This document shows, in pieces, positions 16,068-21,121 of a stretch of 21,121 nucleotides of DNA. This DNA comes from Desulfobacteraceae bacterium (GTDB taxonomy: Bacteria; Desulfobacterota; Desulfobacteria; Desulfobacterales; Desulfosarcinaceae), in assembly GCA_027025615.1 (NCBI GenBank), contig JALVQM010000012.1, forward strand, positions 1 through 21,121, in the 5' to 3' direction. The notes below the pieces were generated by a model that did not search any database, was not told the origin of the DNA, and saw only the letters and a program-made list of their open reading frames with translations. The translations under genes were made by a program, and so were the position numbers. Position 1 is the stretch's first letter; the number at the start of each line of letters is the position of its first letter.

Positions 16068-16964
16068 ATGGGTAAAAAACTTGTTATGATTGTTTTAAGT
16101 ATTTTTATGGTAATGCTGAGTTTTAATCCTGTTTTGGCTCAGGCAAAGTACAAAATTGGTGTGTTGGCCAAAAACGGCCCCGTAAAAGCCATGAAGATGT
16201 GGAAAGCCACAGCTGAATATTTAACTGGGCAAATACCGGAAACTGCATTCGAAATTGTTCCTCTGGATTTTGACCAGGTCAATCCATCCATTGAGAAAGG
16301 CAAGGTCGATTTTTTCCTGGTAAATTCATCAATGTTTGTGACCGCCAAGGTAAAGTATGGGGCTACAGCCATTGCTACAATGATCAATTCACGCCAGGGT
16401 AAACCCCTGAAAGCCTTTGGAGGGGTGATTTTTTGTAATGCAGATAGTGATAAGATAAACGGTATGGACGACCTGAAGGGAAAAACGTTTATGGGAGTCA
16501 AAAAATCATCGTTTGGCGGCTGGCAGATGGCATACAAAGAACTGTTGGATTCAGGTATAAATCCTTTTAAGGATTTTACTAAACTGCAGTTCGGCGGAAA
16601 GCACGATAACGTTGTTTACGCAGTACTGAATGGGGTTGTTGACGCAGGAACGGTACGCACGGATACGCTTGAAAGAATGGCAGCCGCCGGTGAGATCGAA
16701 ATGGAGGATTTCAAAATAATAAATTTAAAAAAACATCAGGGATTCCCTTTTGTTTGTAGTACAGCCCTTTACCCGGAGTGGCCGCTTGCAAAAGTCAAGC
16801 ATACCTCTGAAGCAGTTGCAGCCAAAGTAACTGCAGTTTTGAAAAAACTGAAAGCAGAGGAAAATGCCGCTAAAGACGCCAAAATCGTCGGCTGGGTGGA
16901 CGCTCTTGATTATGGGCCGGTGGAAGATCTCCAAAAAGCATTGAAGGTAGGAGCATTCAAGTAG
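16068..16964 (+). CDS. PhnD-like periplasmic substrate-binding protein
   Basis: A 298-aa secreted protein. A signal peptide with a basic MGKK start, a hydrophobic core and a likely cut after PVLA (residue 24) leads into YKIGVLAKNGPVKAMKMWKATAEYL. Further blocks are DFDQVNPSIEKGKVDFFLVNSSMF, GVIFCNADSDKINGMDDLKGK, KKSSFGGWQMAYKELLDSG and GTVRTDTLERMA. This is the layout of the phosphate/phosphonate-binding (PF12974-type) family. Such proteins bind phosphonates, phosphite or quite different ligands. No ABC permease or ATPase gene is present, and a chemoreceptor follows on the same strand, so it probably works as a sensor and not in uptake. GGGAGG precedes the ATG and a sigma-28 promoter lies 56 bp upstream. 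The ligand cannot be predicted. Confidence 0.82.
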   Translation: MGKKLVMIVLSIFMVMLSFNPVLAQAKYKIGVLAKNGPVKAMKMWKATAEYLTGQIPETAFEIVPLDFDQVNPSIEKGKVDFFLVNSSMFVTAKVKYGATAIATMINSRQGKPLKAFGGVIFCNADSDKINGMDDLKGKTFMGVKKSSFGGWQMAYKELLDSGINPFKDFTKLQFGGKHDNVVYAVLNGVVDAGTVRTDTLERMAAAGEIEMEDFKIINLKKHQGFPFVCSTALYPEWPLAKVKHTSEAVAAKVTAVLKKLKAEENAAKDAKIVGWVDALDYGPVEDLQKALKVGAFK

Positions 16965-17183
16965 AATGGAGTACTACCGGGGGTCATTTTAACCTGAACA
17001 TTTTTAGTATACTGAAGACATTGCCGTTATCCGGAAAGAAATTGATTTACACCAATGGATTAGCTTTTACTTTACTACATGATTGAAATGTTTTCTGACA
17101 ACAGGCTGACCGGGGCGATGAAGATATTTAATAACAAATCAACGCATTCATAAATACAGGCCAATAGAAAGGATGGCTATAAG

Positions 17184-19187
17184 ATGCGCATTTCGTTTAA
17201 TAATTTTAAAGACCAGAGTTTAAGGATAAAATTGCTGCTGCCCCTGATGGTCACCTTTGTGATAATAATCGGTGGGTTGGCAATAGCCATCATGCAGGTC
17301 CAGGATCATCTGCTGTTTTCAATAGGGGAAAAAATAGAAAAATGTCTTGATGACTCTGCAAAAAAAATCGGCAAGCAATTCGAAGATTTAAGTAAAGGTG
17401 TGGTTGCCAGGATATCCAATACATCCAACAAGGCAGGAAGTATTTTGGAAAAGGCAACCCGGACAGAACTGGAAAACCAGAAAGCCGAAATACAAGCCGA
17501 CTGGAACAAATCCCTGCATGAAACGTCAGCCTCCATGGCCAAACTGCTAGCAAGGGTAGCACCGGCGGCCATTTTGTCTAACAACTACATAGAATTGATT
17601 TCATATGTAAAGTCGGCTACCAGCAATCCTGACGTGGTTTTTGCGGTTTACCTCAATAATAACAAAAAACCCTATACAAGATATTTCAACAGGAAAGATG
17701 CGAAGATAAAAGATTACCTGAAAACGGGAACCGGCAGGAAAAAATATGAAAAAATACTGTCGGCAGCCCAAAAGGACCCGGAAGTGTTTATCGTCACCGA
17801 GCCTGTTACCTTGGAAGGCGCTTCCCTCGGGCACATAATGTTATGTATCAGCAAATCTTCGGTACAACAGAATCTCGACAAGCTGTCCCGGCGGTTTGAC
17901 CGGCTTGTTGCCCGAAACAGTGACAAAATTCATTCCGTGCTTCAAACTGAATTGGCTGCCGTAACCGACAAGATGCAGCAGAGTTTGACTGAGGTTGGTA
18001 AGCAAAATCACCAGGCGATGCTTATGACCAGCCAACAACTGCTTGAATATAGCCAAAAGGCCAAAAGCATGACCAGGAAAACAATTTGGCTTTTGGGTTT
18101 TCTGGGCGGCGCCCTGGTAATGGTGGTAAGTGCTTTGATGGTTGTCTACTTGGTTGTAAAGCCGGTAGAGCAGGTGGCGGTACGCCTGAAAGATATTGCC
18201 CAGGGAGAAGGAGACCTGACATCCCGGCTCGAAGACAGGAACATGGACGAAATCGGACAGTTGTCCAGGTGGTTCAATACCTTTATGGACAAAATGCAGT
18301 CTATAATCCGTGAGATTGCCGCAAATGCAGGTACTTTGAACAAGACTTCAGAAGATCTTACCGATTTGTCGATGCATATGTCTGACGGTGCAGACAAGAT
18401 GTCGCAGAAATCAGAGACGGTAGCGGCTGCGGCTGAAGAAATGAGTTCAAACTTAACCAGCGTCGCAGATAACATGGCGATGGCATCCGGCAATGTTGAA
18501 CAACTCGCAGATGCCACCGAGCAGATGACTGCGACAATAACAGAGATTGCCCAAAATCATGAAAAAGCTAAGGGAATAACAAGATCGGCTGTCGACAAAT
18601 CCCAAAATGCTTCCATGAAGGTAGGGGAACTGGGAAAGGCAGCCCAAAAGATAAGCAAAGTTACTGAGGTTATAACGGAGATTTCAGAACAAACCAACCT
18701 CTTGGCCCTAAATGCAACCATAGAGGCTGCAAGGGCTGGTGAGGCAGGGAAAGGGTTTGCGGTTGTTGCCAACGAAATAAAGGACCTGGCCAGGGAAACC
18801 GCCAAAGCAACATTGGAGATCAAGAATCAGATTAACGACATTCAACAACTTACAGGAGGTACGGTAGAACAAATAGAAGAGGTCGCTGAAGTAATTGATA
18901 GTGTAAACGAAATTGTTGCAAGCATCGCATCTGCCCTGGAAGAACAGTCCACTACCACCAAATCGATGGCTGAAAACATTCTTGAAACATCCAAGGGCAT
19001 CCAGGAAGTCAATGAAAACGTTGCTCAAAGTTCAGTTGTATCAACTGAAATCGCCCAAGACATTGCCAGTGTCAATTGTGAGTCTAGAGAGATTTCAAAA
19101 GGCAGTTCACATGTAAGCAATAACGCAGTCAAAATGCGACAACTGGCTGCCCAGCTAAATGAGCTTGTTGGCAGGTTCCAATACTGA
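17184..19187 (+). CDS. Methyl-accepting chemotaxis protein
   Basis: A 667-aa transmembrane chemoreceptor. TM1 is about 16-37. A periplasmic sensor of about 260 residues (38-300) has a long helix followed by an alpha/beta segment (about 120-225, including VVFAVYLNNNKKPYTRYF), consistent with a CACHE-like fold. TM2 is about 301-325, HAMP about 326-378, and the cytoplasmic signalling domain continues to the end with the highly conserved tip EQTNLLALNATIEAARAGE (502-520) then GKGFAVVANEIKDLA (522-536). Glu/Gln-rich helices carry candidate methylation sites (about 405-425, 583-600). It ends in GRFQY, without a CheR-tethering NWETF-type pentapeptide. The gene lies 219 bp after the PhnD-like gene with no terminator between, and AAAGGATGG serves as ribosome site. 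A plausible model is that the loaded binding protein docks on the periplasmic domain; this is inference. Confidence 0.93.
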   Translation: MRISFNNFKDQSLRIKLLLPLMVTFVIIIGGLAIAIMQVQDHLLFSIGEKIEKCLDDSAKKIGKQFEDLSKGVVARISNTSNKAGSILEKATRTELENQKAEIQADWNKSLHETSASMAKLLARVAPAAILSNNYIELISYVKSATSNPDVVFAVYLNNNKKPYTRYFNRKDAKIKDYLKTGTGRKKYEKILSAAQKDPEVFIVTEPVTLEGASLGHIMLCISKSSVQQNLDKLSRRFDRLVARNSDKIHSVLQTELAAVTDKMQQSLTEVGKQNHQAMLMTSQQLLEYSQKAKSMTRKTIWLLGFLGGALVMVVSALMVVYLVVKPVEQVAVRLKDIAQGEGDLTSRLEDRNMDEIGQLSRWFNTFMDKMQSIIREIAANAGTLNKTSEDLTDLSMHMSDGADKMSQKSETVAAAAEEMSSNLTSVADNMAMASGNVEQLADATEQMTATITEIAQNHEKAKGITRSAVDKSQNASMKVGELGKAAQKISKVTEVITEISEQTNLLALNATIEAARAGEAGKGFAVVANEIKDLARETAKATLEIKNQINDIQQLTGGTVEQIEEVAEVIDSVNEIVASIASALEEQSTTTKSMAENILETSKGIQEVNENVAQSSVVSTEIAQDIASVNCESREISKGSSHVSNNAVKMRQLAAQLNELVGRFQY

Positions 19188-19231
19188 TGATTAAAAACAG
19201 GCCGGTTGTTAAAGATACAGGCGATTTGGTA

Positions 19232-19271
19232 AAAAGCCCGACATCGCGGGGGAAAAAGATGTCGGGCTTTT
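19232..19271. terminator. Bidirectional intrinsic terminator
   Basis: A perfect 14-bp stem AAAAGCCCGACATC/GATGTCGGGCTTTT (19232-19245 with 19258-19271) with a 12-nt loop. The T-run is built into the 3' arm on both strands. It lies 45 bp after the chemoreceptor stop and also faces the convergent flavoenzyme gene. Confidence 0.9.
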
Positions 19272-19374
19272 CAAAGCCGTTACACTTGCTCTGCTGTTAT
19301 TGCTCAGACAGCAAATGTCGCCGGATTGACAGTCACGGGCGCAAAAGGATGCCTTGCCGGGTTGGATTAATAGG

Positions 19375-20718
19375 CTACATTTTTTTTAACAGTTGATTGG
19401 CGGCTGTTAACAAGGGGTCCCATACAGGGCCGAATGGAGGTGCGTAAGCCAGGTCGGTTTGGACAAAATCAGCCACAGACATCGAAGCATGCAGGGCAAC
19501 GGCAGCTGCATTTATTCTATGGGCGACACCTTCCTGGCCGACCATCTGGGCACCCAGAAGTCGTCCTGTTCGGCTGTCACCGATCATATGCACCTTGATG
19601 ATGTTGGCACCAGGGTGACCATGGGCCCTGGAGCGAGTTGATATTGTCACTGTGACCGGATTGAAACCAGCCTCACGGGCCTGTTCCCTGGTTAAACCGG
19701 TCCGGGCAACCTGCAGATCGAATACTTTGAAAACCGCCGTGCCAGCTACACCGTGAAGTTTTGTGGATTTACCACAAACATTATCGGCAACCGCCCATCC
19801 GGCCCTGTTGGCCCGTAAGGCAAGCGGAATCCATACTTTTTGCCCGGAAACGATGTGGAAAGCGTCGGCACAGTCTCCGGCTGCAAAAATTTGAGGATCT
19901 GAAGTTCTAAGCTGTTTGTCAACGGAAATGGACTTGTTGACCGATAGTGCAAGCCCCGCATTGGAAGCAATCCGGCTATTTGGCGTAACCCCGATGGCCA
20001 TTAAGACCATCTCGCCTTCCAGGCAAAGCTCATCCTGGCATAAGACTCGCAAAAAGTTACCTGTTTTTTCAATTTTTTCGATTGTATATCCAGGGTAAAG
20101 TTTTACCTGATTTGATTCCAGGGTCTCCTTTATGGTATTGCTCAATTGGGGATCCATCCAGGGAAGCAAAGCCGGTCGTGGTTTTACCATGGCAACTTCC
20201 ATATTCCTGTTTCTCAGGGCCTCGGCCATTTCCATTGCAATGTAACCCATACCTATTATAACGGTTTTACGTACCTTGTTTTGAAACAAGAATTCTTTTA
20301 TGGCGCGACCTTCTTCGAGGCTCTTGAGACACATTACGCCTTCGAGGTTATATCCTGGTATTTTGGGCATAATCGGCCTTGCCCCGGTTGCGATCAAGAG
20401 TCGATCGTATTCAAGCTGGAAAGTTGTTCCCTGCCGGCTTGACCCTGTTACTATCCGCCTGACAGGGTCGATTGCTTCAGCTCGGTGCCCAAGACGCACA
20501 TCTATCTGTTGTTTTTGTCTAAAAACCTCGGCTTTACGCACAACCAGATCTTCGATACTTCGATCGGCATCGGCAATATTATACGGCATTCCACATGCGC
20601 TGTAGGATACGTCAAAGCTTTGTTCAAGCACAGTGACCTGAAGGGAAGGGTCTAATCGTTTAGCCCTGCTGGCAGCACTCATCCCGGCGGCATCACCGCC
20701 AATTATAACAAAATGCAT
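19375..20718 (-). CDS. FAD-dependent CoA-disulfide reductase / NADH oxidase-like oxidoreductase
   Basis: A 447-aa pyridine-nucleotide-disulfide oxidoreductase of the single-cysteine group. It opens with the FAD motif IIGGDAAGMSAAS (5-17). The redox-active SYSACGMPYNI places Cys42 where CoA-disulfide reductases and Npx/Nox enzymes have it. The NAD(P)H-binding VIIGMGYIAMEMAEAL spans 153-168, the second FAD motif IFAAGDCAD is at 277-285, and the C-terminal dimer domain carries DLAYAPPFGPVWDP (422-435). Family members reduce CoA disulfides, persulfides or polysulfide, or NADH-oxidise O2. In an anaerobic sulfur-metabolising host a CoA-disulfide or persulfide role is likely, but substrate is not readable. 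No rhodanese domain is fused. A good AGGAGAG site precedes the ATG, and a near-consensus promoter lies upstream. It appears monocistronic. Confidence 0.88.
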   Translation of the reverse strand: MHFVIIGGDAAGMSAASRAKRLDPSLQVTVLEQSFDVSYSACGMPYNIADADRSIEDLVVRKAEVFRQKQQIDVRLGHRAEAIDPVRRIVTGSSRQGTTFQLEYDRLLIATGARPIMPKIPGYNLEGVMCLKSLEEGRAIKEFLFQNKVRKTVIIGMGYIAMEMAEALRNRNMEVAMVKPRPALLPWMDPQLSNTIKETLESNQVKLYPGYTIEKIEKTGNFLRVLCQDELCLEGEMVLMAIGVTPNSRIASNAGLALSVNKSISVDKQLRTSDPQIFAAGDCADAFHIVSGQKVWIPLALRANRAGWAVADNVCGKSTKLHGVAGTAVFKVFDLQVARTGLTREQAREAGFNPVTVTISTRSRAHGHPGANIIKVHMIGDSRTGRLLGAQMVGQEGVAHRINAAAVALHASMSVADFVQTDLAYAPPFGPVWDPLLTAANQLLKKM

Positions 20719-20777
20719 TGTTTACTCTCCTATATAGTTGCATTAGTACGTATGTCGGGAACAGAATCGGACGTCTA

Positions 20778-20807
20778 ATTATATACACTTACCTTTTCTC
20801 CGGTCAA
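20778..20807 (-). promoter_or_regulatory. Strong candidate sigma-70-type promoter of the flavoenzyme gene
   Basis: On the minus strand TTGACC (complement of 20802-20807) is followed after 18 bp by a perfect TATAAT (complement of 20778-20783). The start would be near 20771, giving a leader of about 53 nt. Just upstream in the shared spacer lies TTGTGT-N10-ACACAA (about 20818-20839), a possible operator. Confidence 0.65.
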
Positions 20808-20953
20808 TATTTCGTATTGTGTTGATTGCCGCACACAACATGTGGTAAAGAGTTTGGTTTAATCAGGTTAAAAACTTAATTGGTCTGGCATGATGGATTC
20901 ACTCGATATGGCAGCACCGGAAGAAGTTGAATAATTTGGGATTCAGGTAATAA

Positions 20954-21013
20954 ATGTTAATCAAAACATTCCCCTGCTTTCTCCTGGAAGCAGGCAGGAG
21001 ACGGAGGCTTTAA
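20954..21013 (+). promoter_or_regulatory. guaB leader: 19-codon ORF and two mutually exclusive hairpins
   Basis: ATG at 20954 opens a 19-codon ORF, MLIKTFPCFLLEAGRRRRL, whose TAA overlaps the guaB ATG (TAATG, 21011-21015). The same bases can form either CCTGCTT-N8-AAGCAGG (20973-20994) or CTCCTG-N8-CAGGAG (20981-21000), but not both at once. The second ends 2 nt before the GGAGG ribosome site at 21003-21007. A translation-linked or structural control of guaB is possible; chance is the alternative. No known purine riboswitch core is recognisable. Confidence 0.35.
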
Positions 21014-21121
21014 TGGAATACTCACCCCCTGAAGCATATTCTTTTGACGACCTTTTGCTTTTGCCGGGATATTCAGACATCCTTCCAAAGGATGTTGACA
21101 CTTCAACTTATTTGACCAGAG
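21013..21121 (+). CDS. guaB: IMP dehydrogenase, N-terminal part only
   Basis: The first 36 codons run off the window. The product begins MEYSPPEAYSFDD and continues LLLLPGYSDILP, then KDVDTSTYLTR, the characteristic start of IMP dehydrogenase (FDDVLLLPGYSDVLP-type block before the catalytic barrel). The enzyme oxidises IMP to XMP with NAD, the first committed step of GMP synthesis. GGAGG is 5 nt from the ATG. CBS domains and the catalytic cysteine loop lie outside the window. Confidence 0.93.
   Translation, partial: MEYSPPEAYSFDDLLLLPGYSDILPKDVDTSTYLTR

Overview
The window looks like chromosomal DNA of an anaerobic, motile Gram-negative bacterium, most likely a Desulfobacterota (sulfate-reducer-like) lineage. 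This is an inference from gene content: a ferredoxin-dependent 2-oxoacid oxidoreductase operon preceded by a P-loop ATPase, a DUF1638 protein, a PAS/sigma-54 activator with a cysteine-rich PAS domain, a CoA-disulfide-reductase-type flavoenzyme, and a chemoreceptor paired with a PhnD-like binding protein. No taxonomic marker was searched. There are no transposases, CRISPR arrays, tRNAs or rRNAs. It reads as ordinary core genome with some lineage-specific pieces.

Layout. 1-242 (-) is the start of a probable acyltransferase, cut by the window edge. 243-583 has no gene but folds into several hairpins. 584-1624 (-) holds a thioredoxin (WCIPC active site) followed by a DUF1638 protein. Divergently, 1897-3303 (+) encodes a PAS-AAA+-Fis sigma-54 activator. 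The shared 272-bp spacer carries promoters on both strands, a perfect palindrome and three GTAACG repeats. A palindrome-rich spacer (3304-3612) leads into a 94-aa two-helix membrane protein with a coiled-coil tail. A two-way terminator (4009-4058) separates it from the leftward pair RNase HI and NamZ/DUF1343 (overlapping by 11 bp).

The central rightward block (6228-13652) is a P-loop NTPase, then the delta, alpha, beta and gamma subunits of a VOR/KOR-type oxidoreductase, then hisC, cmk (overlapping hisC by 14 bp) and rpsA, which has its own candidate promoter and ends at a strong terminator. sppA (S49 peptidase) follows. A leftward YciO-type Sua5/YrdC gene (14808-15417) is broken by an apparent one-base frameshift. 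A 650-bp region with no recognised gene ends in a good sigma-28 (flagellar/chemotaxis) promoter for a secreted PhnD-like binding protein and a methyl-accepting chemotaxis protein, which together look like a sensory module. A bidirectional terminator follows, then a leftward CoA-disulfide-reductase-like enzyme with a near-consensus promoter, and finally the first 36 codons of guaB.

Most worth following up: the frameshifted yciO; the sigma-28-driven binding protein/chemoreceptor pair with no transporter; the cysteine-rich PAS activator next to a thioredoxin and DUF1638; the small two-helix protein that resembles MamI in outline; the structured gene-free region at 361-552; and short leader ORFs overlapping the starts of the P-loop NTPase gene and guaB. 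None of these is proved to be a new system from sequence alone.
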